The notes: generated by a model not told the origin, from the letters alone. Numbered from the stretch's first letter, positions 1-6,734 are shown. The stretch: 9,622 nt of DNA from Lachnospiraceae bacterium (GCA_003453515.1 DMLD01000024.1:3866-13487), one strand, 5' to 3'. Numbers and translations: made by a program.

Positions 1-83
1 CGAAAATGTCGATATATATCGTGACGGATTATGCATGGACGCCTTCCGTACTAAGAAAACCACACAAGAAAGGAGGCAGGTCT
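1..83 (+). other. Uncertain 3' end of an upstream gene plus the fliK ribosome-binding region
   Basis: Too little sequence to identify a gene. Only the frame starting at base 1 closes before fliK, with TGA at 22-24. The frame starting at base 2 stays open to TGA at 173-175 and would overlap fliK by about 90 nt. The frame of fliK itself is open to the left edge, with an ATG at 6. In related flagellar loci the gene before fliK is fliJ or a MotE-like protein, so a tail of one of these is expected. I cannot tell which frame it uses from the few codons visible. Confidence 0.3.
69..76 (+). promoter_or_regulatory. Ribosome binding site that sets the fliK start
   Basis: AAAGGAGG lies 7 nt before the ATG at 84. 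The earlier in-frame ATG at 6 has no visible Shine-Dalgarno sequence in the window. Its 26 extra residues would end in a basic stretch that is simply the translation of this AGGAGG. The site therefore supports the start at 84. Confidence 0.8.
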
Positions 84-1607
84 ATGAAGACACAGGGAAT
101 AACCCTGATGACTTCCACGGTTTCGGAAGTAAAGGTTACCAAGAAGACGACCAAGGCAAGCGATTCGACATTTGACAACTTCATTTCGAACAGTGCGGCA
201 GGAGTAAACAGCAGAGCCGCAGGTCAGAATGCGAACATCGCAGACACCAAATCGAGCATGGACTCGAAGGCGTCAAAGATTCAATCTTCTAAAAAATCTG
301 AGGACGGATCCTCATCAAATATAACCCAGAGCAAGGATGCTAAAAACGAACAGGTAAATAAGACCGATGCTGCAAAGACAGATGCAACACAGGATACGGC
401 GGATGCCGCCAAGGATACGACTGAGGTCGCAAAGACCGACGGCTCTTTGGTAAAGGACGACGGGACTGTCGATATCGAGAAGGTCTCAGAGGAGATCATG
501 ACGATCCTTCAGGATGTGTTGAACCTTATGCCGCAGGATGTTCAGGACATATTCGACGGCATGGGAATGGAGCCTGCGGATCTTATCACCGGACTTTATG
601 ATGGAAGTATCGAGAGTTTTTCGATCACAACGGTTCAGGTATTTGTGATGGAGGTCCACGGCATAGAGGATCCGAGCGCATTTATCACAAATGATCTTCT
701 GAATTCGGAGATGAATGATATCTTCGACAAGATGAAGTCACTTTTGTCAGAACTGATGAGAGTGGGTGCACAGGATCTCGAAAAGCTTGACCCCGCAGCA
801 TGGGAGGACTTCGCAGGACAGATAATGCAGCTTGCACATCCCGTGGCAGCCAAGAGCGAGGCGGGTGTCGATACGGGGGTAAATATTAAGGAGCAGCCTC
901 TGATCGAGGGAGCGGATCAAACAGATGATAGTACTCCCGATATGAGCATTGTCATAGAAAACCGGACATCAGGTCAGGCAGGCTCGGAAACAGGTCAGCA
1001 GACCGGTCAGGGGACCGGACTTGCATCGGATGATGTGAGAGATACGGCGGCTGATCTAAGAGCCATGGAAAATCAGGCGCATACGACCAACGCCCAAGCA
1101 TTTGCAGAGGTCCTTACAGAGGCGATCGAGCCTGATGCCACACAGGCAACGGATGTTCAGAGACAGATGACAGAGATGGTCGAGCAGGTAGTGAGACAGG
1201 TAAGGGTCCGTATGATGCCTGAGTCGACCAACATGGAGCTTCAGCTTCATCCGGCAAGTCTCGGACGTGTGAACGTACAGATAAATGCGACCGGGCAGGA
1301 GACTACAGCAAGGCTTATCGTTGAGACACAGGCTGCCAAGGAAGCACTTGAAAGCGGAATGATAAGACTTCAGGAGGCATTCGACGAGAGAGGCATCAAG
1401 GTACAGGCGATAGAGGTCACGGTAGGAAACTTTGATTTGGGACTTCAGGATCAGGCAGGCGATCAGGCAGAGAACTCAGACCGCGGCAGAAGAGGAAGAA
1501 ACTCCCGGAACGCCGGATCCGGTGAAGATGAGATCGATGCAGTGGCAGACAATGTCACCGAGGCATCGAGAAGAGATATCAACAGTACCGTAGATTATAC
1601 GGCGTGA
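84..1607 (+). CDS. fliK: Flagellar hook-length control protein FliK
   Basis: FliK is secreted through the flagellar export gate during hook growth. It measures hook length and then switches the export apparatus from hook to filament substrates. From the ATG at 84 the protein is 507 aa. The N-terminal part is Lys/Thr/Asp/Ala-rich and probably disordered. A helical central part (about residues 129-235) has the alternating Leu pattern usual in clostridial FliK. A Gln/Gly/Thr-rich segment follows. The C-terminal Flg_hook domain (about residues 370-455) carries the signature LQLHPASLG at 386-394, followed by a G-x-A-R-L-I-V-E-T strand and a long helix. The tail is Arg/Asp-rich. No TM segment or cleavable signal peptide is seen, as expected for a type III export substrate. 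It lies 25 nt before flgD. Identification rests on the C-terminal domain and gene order, because the rest of FliK is poorly conserved. Confidence 0.9.
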   Translation: MKTQGITLMTSTVSEVKVTKKTTKASDSTFDNFISNSAAGVNSRAAGQNANIADTKSSMDSKASKIQSSKKSEDGSSSNITQSKDAKNEQVNKTDAAKTDATQDTADAAKDTTEVAKTDGSLVKDDGTVDIEKVSEEIMTILQDVLNLMPQDVQDIFDGMGMEPADLITGLYDGSIESFSITTVQVFVMEVHGIEDPSAFITNDLLNSEMNDIFDKMKSLLSELMRVGAQDLEKLDPAAWEDFAGQIMQLAHPVAAKSEAGVDTGVNIKEQPLIEGADQTDDSTPDMSIVIENRTSGQAGSETGQQTGQGTGLASDDVRDTAADLRAMENQAHTTNAQAFAEVLTEAIEPDATQATDVQRQMTEMVEQVVRQVRVRMMPESTNMELQLHPASLGRVNVQINATGQETTARLIVETQAAKEALESGMIRLQEAFDERGIKVQAIEVTVGNFDLGLQDQAGDQAENSDRGRRGRNSRNAGSGEDEIDAVADNVTEASRRDINSTVDYTA

Positions 1608-1632
1608 CATTTTTCAAAAAGGAGGGAACAAG

Positions 1633-2145
1633 ATGGCAGTAACCAATTCAAGTTTGTCAACTGCACTTGATGAGCTGACCTACAAGGATCTGGATGGCAC
1701 CAATCTCAACAAGGTGCGCGGTGATTCAAACCTTGGCAAGGACGAGTTTTTGAAGCTCCTCACCACACAGCTCAGCTATCAGGATCCGCTGAATCCGCAG
1801 TCTGACAACGAGTTCATCGCACAGCTGGCGCAGTTCTCGTCACTTGAGCAGATGCAGAACCTCAACTCAACATTCAACAACACATCGGCTTACTCGCTGA
1901 TAGATAAGTACGTTGAGATCGAGTCGAGTGATTCGACGGGTTCTTCGACATCGGCAGAGGGTATCGTAGACAGCGTCAAGGTAAACAAGGACGGTGCTCA
2001 GGTCGTGATCGACGGAGTATCCTATGATGTGGCTGATATCTACAAGGTATCATCACCGACCGAGGAGCAGTGGAAGGAAAAGCTTGCGACCCAGGCAGCG
2101 GCAAAAGCTGCAAGTGAGGCAATAGAGAAGGGAAGCGGTAACTGA
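1633..2145 (+). CDS. flgD: Flagellar hook cap protein FlgD (short form)
   Basis: FlgD forms the temporary cap on which hook subunits (FlgE) polymerise. It is exported through the flagellar type III system. The protein is 170 aa. The strongly conserved N-terminal region is at about residues 34-76: [19 protein letters not shown] followed by a [16 protein letters not shown] motif. A small beta domain (about 83-142) resembles the FlgD Tudor/SH3-like part. The Fn3-like insert of proteobacterial FlgD is absent, which agrees with the short Gram-positive form. The last 25 residues are an Ala/Lys/Glu helix. Translation starts at ATG 1633 behind AGGAGG (1620-1625) with 7-nt spacing. It sits directly after fliK, as in Bacillus and clostridial operons. 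Confidence 0.95.
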   Translation: MAVTNSSLSTALDELTYKDLDGTNLNKVRGDSNLGKDEFLKLLTTQLSYQDPLNPQSDNEFIAQLAQFSSLEQMQNLNSTFNNTSAYSLIDKYVEIESSDSTGSSTSAEGIVDSVKVNKDGAQVVIDGVSYDVADIYKVSSPTEEQWKEKLATQAAAKAASEAIEKGSGN

Positions 2146-2151
2146 GACGCG

Positions 2152-2183
2152 GAGCTACCGGCATGAAACCGGTCACCCGGCTC
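2152..2183 (+). other. Small two-part hairpin between flgD and the next gene
   Basis: An inner 5-bp stem, ACCGG (2157-2161) with CCGGT (2169-2173), is enclosed by an outer 4-bp stem, GAGC (2152-2155) with GCTC (2180-2183). No U-tract follows, so it is not a standard terminator. It could stabilise mRNA ends or tune coupling between the two genes. It could also be chance. Confidence 0.3.
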
Positions 2184-2202
2184 ACAGCGAATGGAGGCGC
2201 CT

Positions 2203-2583
2203 ATGAATATCGAACAGATAAGAAATTCGTATCTTGGCACCCCGCGGAAGACCAATGAAGGCAGAAGACAAGATACGACAGTCGATGAGACAGGGAAGGA
2301 CTTCAACGACTATCTATCCGGTGTGAAAGAAAAAAATGACGTGCATTTTTCCAAGCATGCGAGCAAAAGACTTGATTCGAGGGAGATAGAGCTCACCCCG
2401 GGTCAGAGAGAGAGGCTCAACGAGGCGACGGATAAGGCGAGAGACAAGGGACTTAAGGAATCACTGGTCATGGTTGACAATCTTGCATTCATCGTCAACG
2501 TGAAAAATAACACCGTCGTGACAGCTCTAAACGATACCGAAAAGTCGGTATTTACCAATATTGACGGAGCTATCATCGGATAA
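2203..2583 (+). CDS. Conserved flagellar operon protein of unknown function (TIGR02530 / Flagellar_put type)
   Basis: This small protein is 126 aa when started at ATG 2203. That start has GGAGG at 2193-2197 with 5-nt spacing. The in-frame ATG at 2191 overlaps that site and is less likely. The first 45 residues are polar and variable. The conserved core runs from HFSKHA (48-53), through a basic helix with the R-L-x-x-R pattern and a K-G-x-x-E-S-L-V motif, to a beta strand and the end VFTNIDGAIIG (116-126). This pattern matches the family I know as TIGR02530, found between flgD and flgE in many Clostridia and Bacilli. No TM segment or signal is visible. Its function is not established. Its position between the hook cap and hook genes suggests a role in hook assembly or its timing, which is inference only. 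Confidence 0.85.
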   Translation: MNIEQIRNSYLGTPRKTNEGRRQDTTVDETGKDFNDYLSGVKEKNDVHFSKHASKRLDSREIELTPGQRERLNEATDKARDKGLKESLVMVDNLAFIVNVKNNTVVTALNDTEKSVFTNIDGAIIG

Positions 2584-2600
2584 TAAAGCAAACACAAACA

Positions 2601-2673
2601 CATACGCCGGCCCGAAAGACTTATTCGAGGGGTAAGTCCCAGGAAGCGTATTAAACCCCGAATGACAGAGGGG
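2601..2673 (+). other. Putative structured 5' leader of flgE
   Basis: The 114-nt gap before flgE holds nested complementary segments. An outer stem is ATACGC (2602-2607) with GCGTAT (2646-2651). An inner stem is GACTTA (2618-2623) with TAAGTC (2633-2638), with loop TTCGAGGGG. The loop G-run (2629-2632) can pair with CCCC at 2656-2659 to make a pseudoknot. The same CCCC can instead pair with GGGG at 2670-2673. I tried matching it to c-di-GMP-I and c-di-GMP-II aptamers and did not find their conserved bases. Pairing was found by eye, with no folding energy computed. Confidence 0.4.
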
Positions 2674-2683
2674 AGCAAGTAAT

Positions 2684-2688
2684 GGAGG
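2684..2688 (+). promoter_or_regulatory. Ribosome binding site of flgE
   Basis: GGAGG lies 9 nt before the ATG at 2698 and 12 nt before the second ATG at 2701. This favours 2698. An ATG at 2682, just before the site, is out of frame with flgE. Confidence 0.65.
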
Positions 2689-2697
2689 GACTAAATT

Positions 2698-4227
2698 ATG
2701 ATGAGATCACTCTTTTCCGGAATATCCGGATTGAAGGTACACCAGACAAAGATGGATGTTATAGGTAACAACATCTCGAACGTAAATACAGTCGGCTTCC
2801 GTGCCAGCAGCGTCAACTTCACCGACGTGTTCTATCAGACAAGCCAGGGAGCATCGGGACCGAACGCCGAGACAGGCGCTCCCGGTACCAACGCGACCCA
2901 GATAGGTCTCGGTGCCAATGTGGCAGCTATCGCGGTAGACCTCTCGGGTACAGGTGCTACACAGCGTACCGACAGGGGAATGGATGTCATGATCAACGGT
3001 GACGCATTCCTCATCGCAAAACAGAACGGCAATACATATTTTACGAAGTCCGGAGCACTTGATGTCGATGCCAACGGAACTCTGTACTGCACGACCAACG
3101 GTGCTGCCATACTCGGCTGGAGAGCCGTTGACCTTGGTGACGGAACAAGAGAGATCCGCAAGGATACGGCTACAACACTTCAGCTGATGGGCGGCGAGAA
3201 TTCTTACTCGGCACCGAACGCAACAACAGATATCACACTTAAAGGGAATATAGATTCCAACGATACACAGCTTAACTGGCTCTCGGACAATCAGATGACG
3301 GGTTATACGATATCAATAAGCTTTTATGATAAGCTCGGAGAGCTGAATACCGCAAAGTTTGTCGCAATGAAGGATTCTGCTACCGCGGAGTCATCATTTA
3401 CATTGAAGCTTACCGATATTCTCGGCTCGGACGGAGCTTCTCTTCTCAAGGTTCAGGACAAAACGACCGGTAACTGGGCTGCGACAGCAGGAGATAACGC
3501 GATGACTATAAACCTGAATGGTCAAGCCATCACCTATACCGTTTCGACCAGTGGAGAGATTACGACCGCAGGAACATGGCCTCATATCAAGTTCTCCGGT
3601 GCGACCGGTGAGTTTGAGTGGATAGGAGAGTCTGAGACTACATCCGGAGCAACTGATAAGCAGGAAGCGCAGAAAACCATCCAGCTTGGCCTGCAAAAGG
3701 GATCTGACGCTACCGAGAGCCCGTATCTTCAGTCAACAGGTGACGGCAGGGCTGCGACCGGTGCGGTAGCTCTTGATTTTTCAAACCTTACCATGTATGC
3801 ACAGGACGGCGTATCCAACGTAAAGCCGACCAGAGGTACCGATGACGGCAAGGGAACAGGTAATGCGGCAGGATCGCTCAACGGCTTTACGGTACAGACA
3901 GACGGCAAGATATTCGGTGTGTATACCAACGGTGACAAGAACCTTCTCGGACAGATCGCAGTGGCGACATTTGCCAACCCATCGGGACTTGAGGCGGCAG
4001 GAAACTCACTTTTCTCCGCCACCAAGAACTCGGGAGACTTCGACGGTATCGGTATCGATATCTCAGAGGTCGGCAAGTTCTCAGTCGGAGCACTTGAGAT
4101 GTCGGACGTAGACCTTGCCAATGAGTTTACCAACATGATCACCACCCAGCGTGGATTCCAGGCAAACTCGCGTGTTATCACGACATCCGACTCGATGCTC
4201 GAGGAGCTTGTAAACCTGAAGCGATGA
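2698..4227 (+). CDS. flgE: Flagellar hook protein FlgE
   Basis: FlgE is the structural subunit of the hook, the universal joint between basal body and filament. The protein is 509 aa, longer than the roughly 400 aa enteric form. The N-terminal axial helix region (residues 4-41) has SLFSGISGLKVHQTKMDVIG and the NNISNVNTVGFR motif typical of rod/hook proteins. An LGANVAA segment and the conserved YFTKSGALDVD strand follow. The central D1/D2 part is Thr/Ser/Asp-rich and variable. The C-terminal axial helix (464-509) contains GFQANSRVITTSDSMLEEL. Adjacent ATG codons occur at 2698 and 2701. A single cysteine (Cys131) is present in the whole protein. A strong stem-loop terminator follows 46 nt downstream. 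FlgG is related, but the length, the large middle domain and the position after flgD make FlgE the better call. Confidence 0.93.
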   Translation: MMRSLFSGISGLKVHQTKMDVIGNNISNVNTVGFRASSVNFTDVFYQTSQGASGPNAETGAPGTNATQIGLGANVAAIAVDLSGTGATQRTDRGMDVMINGDAFLIAKQNGNTYFTKSGALDVDANGTLYCTTNGAAILGWRAVDLGDGTREIRKDTATTLQLMGGENSYSAPNATTDITLKGNIDSNDTQLNWLSDNQMTGYTISISFYDKLGELNTAKFVAMKDSATAESSFTLKLTDILGSDGASLLKVQDKTTGNWAATAGDNAMTINLNGQAITYTVSTSGEITTAGTWPHIKFSGATGEFEWIGESETTSGATDKQEAQKTIQLGLQKGSDATESPYLQSTGDGRAATGAVALDFSNLTMYAQDGVSNVKPTRGTDDGKGTGNAAGSLNGFTVQTDGKIFGVYTNGDKNLLGQIAVATFANPSGLEAAGNSLFSATKNSGDFDGIGIDISEVGKFSVGALEMSDVDLANEFTNMITTQRGFQANSRVITTSDSMLEELVNLKR

Positions 4228-4273
4228 TGATAATCAGTATAAGTTTTTGGTAGTTATGTTGATTAGAAATGTT

Positions 4274-4308
4274 CAAGAGTATATGCTTCCGGCATATACT
4301 CTTGTTTT
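4274..4308 (+). terminator. Rho-independent terminator after flgE
   Basis: A perfect 13-bp stem has its left arm at 4274-4286, loop TTCCG at 4287-4291 and right arm at 4292-4304. It is followed by TTTT (4305-4308) and then a T-rich but interrupted stretch. The stem is moderately AT-rich and the U-tract short, so partial read-through into flbD is possible. It probably ends, or thins out, transcription of the fliK-flgE block. Confidence 0.75.
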
Positions 4309-4345
4309 CAGTTGTTATCAGTTATTATCTTAAGGTTGACATACG

Positions 4346-4490
4346 TTTGAGAGTCCAACTCATCCAAGCGCGGCGGCAGGAGTTTTCTCACAGCGAGTCG
4401 GCTTTAGCCACGAGTCGTGAGAAAAGCTCCGGTTGCGTCCGCGCGGCTGCAGGACTCACTCCGGTTGCGTCCGCGCGGCTGAATGACTCA
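4346..4490. repeat. GC-rich palindromic and direct-repeat intergenic element
   Basis: A long imperfect hairpin spans 4368-4444. GCGCGG (4368-4373) pairs with CCGCGC (4439-4444), GCA (4376-4378) with TGC (4434-4436), GGAG (4379-4382) with CTCC (4427-4430), and TTTTCTCAC (4383-4391) with GTGAGAAAA (4417-4425). GGC-TTTA-GCC (4400-4409) can close the tip. Its right arm then opens a direct repeat: 4427-4458 and 4459-4490 are 32-nt units differing at two positions, with a 23-nt identical core (4427-4449 and 4459-4481). GAGTC or GACTC recurs at 4351, 4395, 4412, 4453 and 4485. The block is GC-rich between AT-rich flanks. It looks like a dispersed REP- or MITE-like element, but copies elsewhere cannot be seen from here. 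Confidence 0.7.
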
Positions 4491-4513
4491 TTTGAAAAAA
4501 CAACATTTAGTTC

Positions 4514-4542
4514 TAGACAAAACTTGCAGTTTGTGATAGAAT
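4514..4542 (+). promoter_or_regulatory. Sigma-A-type promoter for flbD-motA-motB-fliL
   Basis: The -35 box TAGACA (4514-4519) matches 5 of 6 consensus bases. A 17-nt spacer follows, then the -10 box TAGAAT (4537-4542), also 5 of 6. A TGA just before it (4534-4536) supplies the extended -10 TG motif. The predicted start near 4549 leaves a leader of about 35 nt before flbD. It sits downstream of both the terminator and the repeat element, which fits a new transcription unit starting here. Confidence 0.65.
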
Positions 4543-4583
4543 GGTATAGTTATCAGACCTATGCCATTTAAGGAGGTGCCCGG

Positions 4584-4772
4584 ATGATCGATGTTACACG
4601 TATGAACGGGCAGGTCATGAGCCTGAACGACGATCTGATAGAGACCGTGGAGGAGACTCCGGATACGGTCATTTCGTTGACGACAGGCAAAAAGGTCATG
4701 GTTAAGGAGAGCAGACAGGAGATCAAGGAACTCGTCATCAGGGCGAGAAGAGAGATCCATATCATTGAATAA
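4584..4772 (+). CDS. flbD: FlbD/SwrD family flagellar motor-power protein
   Basis: A 62-aa cytoplasmic protein of the FlbD family (SwrD, formerly YlzI, in Bacillus subtilis). The family start pattern I-x-x-T-R-x-N-G is present (MIDVTRMNG, residues 1-9), followed by E-x-x-P-D-T-V-I-x-L-x-x-G-K-K and a conserved V-K-E-S segment ending in a basic helix. In B. subtilis SwrD is needed for swarming and raises flagellar motor power. Its biochemical mechanism is not settled. The start at ATG 4584 follows a near-ideal AAGGAGGTG (4570-4578). motA begins 13 nt after the stop, and its ribosome binding site uses the last bases of this stop codon, so the two are likely translationally linked. It is the first gene of the block after the promoter at 4514-4542. 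Confidence 0.9.
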   Translation: MIDVTRMNGQVMSLNDDLIETVEETPDTVISLTTGKKVMVKESRQEIKELVIRARREIHIIE

Positions 4773-4785
4773 GGTGGTGTAGACA

Positions 4786-5592
4786 TTGGATATAGCTACA
4801 GTCGGCGGTCTTATAGGATGTGCGGTCGCCGTGGTATACGGTATCGTGTCCGGTGATCAGGGCTTTGCGGCTCTGGGGAACTTTTGGGATATGCCGTCGT
4901 TCCTCATCGTGGTTGTCGGAGCGCTCATGTGTATGCTGATCCAGTCCGATGGAATCGGGGGCTGGGTAGGCTCACTGAAGACGTTCCTCATCGCCATCAA
5001 GACACCTACATACGATATCACGGAAATAATAAACAAGGTTATCGAGCTGGCCAATGTGGCCCGTAAGGAGGGACTCCTTCAGTTGGAGGAGGCGGCCGGT
5101 GATATAGATAATGAATTTATGAAAAAGGGTATCATGCTCATAGTTGACGGTACCGATCAGGAGCTGGTCTCATCAATACTGGAGACCGAGATCGGGGCGA
5201 TCAACGGGCGACATTCCGCCAACTGTGCCTTTTGGGAGGCGTTCGCGGGAATGGGTCCTGCGTGGGGAATGATCGGAACCCTGATCGGACTTATCAACAT
5301 GCTTAAGCTTCTCGATGATCCGAGTTCCATCGGTCCGAACATGGCGGTCGCCCTTATCACAACACTGTATGGTTCCCTGATAGCGAACTGGCTTTGTATC
5401 CCTATCGCCACGAAGCTCAGAGCCATCAATTCCAAAGAGATCATGATGATGAATGTCATCTCTGAAGGTATCCTCTCGATACAGGCAGGTGAGAACCCGC
5501 GTGTCATCGAGGAGAAGTTAAAATCCTTCCTTTCGCCTGCTAACCGCACCGGTATGGGTGAAGAAGAAGGTGCCGGAGGTGGTGAGGGCTAA
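4786..5592 (+). CDS. motA: Flagellar stator protein MotA
   Basis: MotA is the torque-generating inner-membrane half of the stator, forming the ion channel with MotB. The protein is 268 aa with four TM segments: about residues 5-22, 37-53, 148-173 and 187-207. The cytoplasmic loop carries Arg93 and Glu101, at the spacing of the E. coli MotA Arg90 and Glu98 that contact FliG. The conserved channel prolines correspond to Pro158 (in GMGPAWGMIGTLIGL) and Pro206. Translation starts at TTG 4786. An in-frame TAG at 4780-4782 rules out any earlier start, and the first internal Met (residue 36) would remove TM1. The ribosome binding site AAGGTGG (4771-4777) overlaps the flbD stop. The stop codon overlaps the motB ATG by one base (TAATG). 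The C-terminal tail is Glu/Gly-rich. Confidence 0.95.
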   Translation: MDIATVGGLIGCAVAVVYGIVSGDQGFAALGNFWDMPSFLIVVVGALMCMLIQSDGIGGWVGSLKTFLIAIKTPTYDITEIINKVIELANVARKEGLLQLEEAAGDIDNEFMKKGIMLIVDGTDQELVSSILETEIGAINGRHSANCAFWEAFAGMGPAWGMIGTLIGLINMLKLLDDPSSIGPNMAVALITTLYGSLIANWLCIPIATKLRAINSKEIMMMNVISEGILSIQAGENPRVIEEKLKSFLSPANRTGMGEEEGAGGGEG

Positions 5593-6719
5593 TGGCAAAG
5601 ATAGAAGAAGATGAACCTGCCGACACCGGCGGATGGATAAACACGTTCGCCGATCTGATGAACCTGCTGCTTTGCTTTTTCGTGCTCCTTTTCTCCATGT
5701 CGACTGTGGATGCGGAGAAGTACGAGCAGGTCGTAAAGTCAATGAGCGAGAGCATCAATATATTTGACGGAGGCGGTGAGTCTATAGGACAGGGTCCTTT
5801 TATCGACAGCGGTACCGATCAGGTCGTTGCGATATCACAGTATTTCAATGAGTTTGAGAGCAGCGGTGATGACGCGGAAGCGACCGAGGATCAGAGCAAT
5901 CAGCAGCCCGGTGAGTCAGCCTCGGAGCAAGGCGAGAACGATTCGCAGGGCGGCAAGAAGTCTGATGACGGATCCAACAAGTCCGATCAGGATCAGGCTG
6001 CCGGCGATGCCGCAAATCAGAATCAGGATCAAAACCAAAACCCTGCACAGGATCAGGATCCGGGTCAGCAAAATCAGCAAAACGGTCAGACGCAGGATGA
6101 CAATCAGGGTGGCAAAAACACGGATGATCAGACCGGACAGCAGGGACAGCAGACTGATCAGAACCCGCAGAGTCAAAACGATGACAACAAAACGGGTGAC
6201 AATATAGACAAGGCCACCATCGATGCGGTGGAGGCGAAGAAGGCTGCCGATCAGAAGAAGCAAAACACGAGTGTGTACGAGGAGATCATGAAGGCTGCCG
6301 AGGATCGCAATATCAACGATGATATCACGGTTCAGATGGACAAGCAGAATCAGTATGTTCAGATCACCATGAACGGTGCGCTGCTCTTTGATTCGGGACA
6401 GGCTGCCATCAAGTCCTCGGTGAGACCGGTTCTCAGCAAGGTCGGCAATATACTCAAGATGTACAAGAAAAACAGGATACAGATCCTGGGACATACGGAC
6501 AACGTGCCCATGTACAGCTCACAGTATCCGAACAACCTCTGGCTGTCCATGGCAAGAGCAACATCGGTTTTTGAGTATTTTCACAATGTCAAGCATATAA
6601 AGGCGAGCAGGATGGAGACGACGGGGCGCGGTGAGTACGATCCGATAGCAACCAACGACACTGCTGCGGGACGAGCCAAGAACCGACGGGTAGAGATCCG
6701 TATATACACGAACAAGTAA
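5592..6719 (+). CDS. motB: Flagellar stator protein MotB with extended linker
   Basis: MotB anchors the stator to peptidoglycan and carries the ion-binding Asp. The protein is 375 aa. A short cytoplasmic N-terminus leads to one TM helix (about 16-37) with the motif TFADLMNLLLCFF. Asp21 is the expected ion-binding residue. A plug-like region follows, then a polar linker (about residues 89-206) very rich in Gln, Asp, Asn, Gly and Lys. The C-terminal OmpA/MotB domain (about 245-372) has GHTDNVP, the NLWLSMARA helix and GRGEYDP...NRRVEIRI, which bind peptidoglycan. The length exceeds the usual 250-310 aa because of the linker. Its ATG overlaps the motA stop (TAATG at 5590-5594), indicating coupled, near-equimolar synthesis. 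Whether it uses H+ or Na+ cannot be read safely from these motifs. Confidence 0.95.
   Translation: MAKIEEDEPADTGGWINTFADLMNLLLCFFVLLFSMSTVDAEKYEQVVKSMSESINIFDGGGESIGQGPFIDSGTDQVVAISQYFNEFESSGDDAEATEDQSNQQPGESASEQGENDSQGGKKSDDGSNKSDQDQAAGDAANQNQDQNQNPAQDQDPGQQNQQNGQTQDDNQGGKNTDDQTGQQGQQTDQNPQSQNDDNKTGDNIDKATIDAVEAKKAADQKKQNTSVYEEIMKAAEDRNINDDITVQMDKQNQYVQITMNGALLFDSGQAAIKSSVRPVLSKVGNILKMYKKNRIQILGHTDNVPMYSSQYPNNLWLSMARATSVFEYFHNVKHIKASRMETTGRGEYDPIATNDTAAGRAKNRRVEIRIYTNK
5880..6205 (+). repeat. Low-complexity coding repeat in the motB linker
   Basis: This in-frame stretch is built from degenerate CAG/CAA, AAT/AAC and GAT/GAC codons. GATCAG and AATCAG hexamers recur, most densely at 6014-6090. 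It encodes the Gln/Asn/Asp-rich linker and contains no frame break. Such tracts can change length by slippage or unequal recombination. The long open frame on the opposite strand here is a by-product of this composition. Confidence 0.7.
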
Positions 6720-6734
6720 CAGGAGAAGGTGACA

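Noticed and set aside
6..83. 26-residue N-terminal extension of FliK from ATG 6
   Set aside because: No ribosome binding site is visible before it, and a canonical AAAGGAGG at the right distance supports the ATG at 84.
2528..2551. SigD (sigma-28)-like TAAA ... GTCGGTAT upstream of flgE
   Set aside because: The spacing is about 12 nt instead of about 15, two -10 bases are off, and it lies within the conserved coding end of the preceding gene.
2584..2697. c-di-GMP riboswitch before flgE
   Set aside because: The conserved core bases of class I and class II aptamers as I recall them are not present. It is kept only as an unclassified structured leader.
3729..4181. Open frame of 150 codons on the - strand inside flgE
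   Set aside because: flgE is clearly coding through this region with conserved motifs. The antisense frame shows no domain and no start signals.
4336..4341. Perfect TTGACA as a -35 box
   Set aside because: No acceptable -10 box lies 16-18 nt downstream. The region there is the GC-rich repeat element.
4427..4490. Two direct repeats considered as a CRISPR fragment
   Set aside because: The units are directly adjacent with no unique spacer, only two copies exist, and no cas gene is present.
4269..4571. Open frame of 100 codons on the + strand in the flgE-flbD gap
   Set aside because: It runs across the terminator hairpin, the repeat element and the flbD promoter, and has no clear ribosome binding site. 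Its sequence is explained by the repeats.
5916..6494. Open frame of 192 codons on the - strand opposite motB
   Set aside because: Its Leu/Ile/Arg-rich sequence mirrors the Gln/Asp/Asn codons of the MotB linker on the other strand. It has no family pattern.
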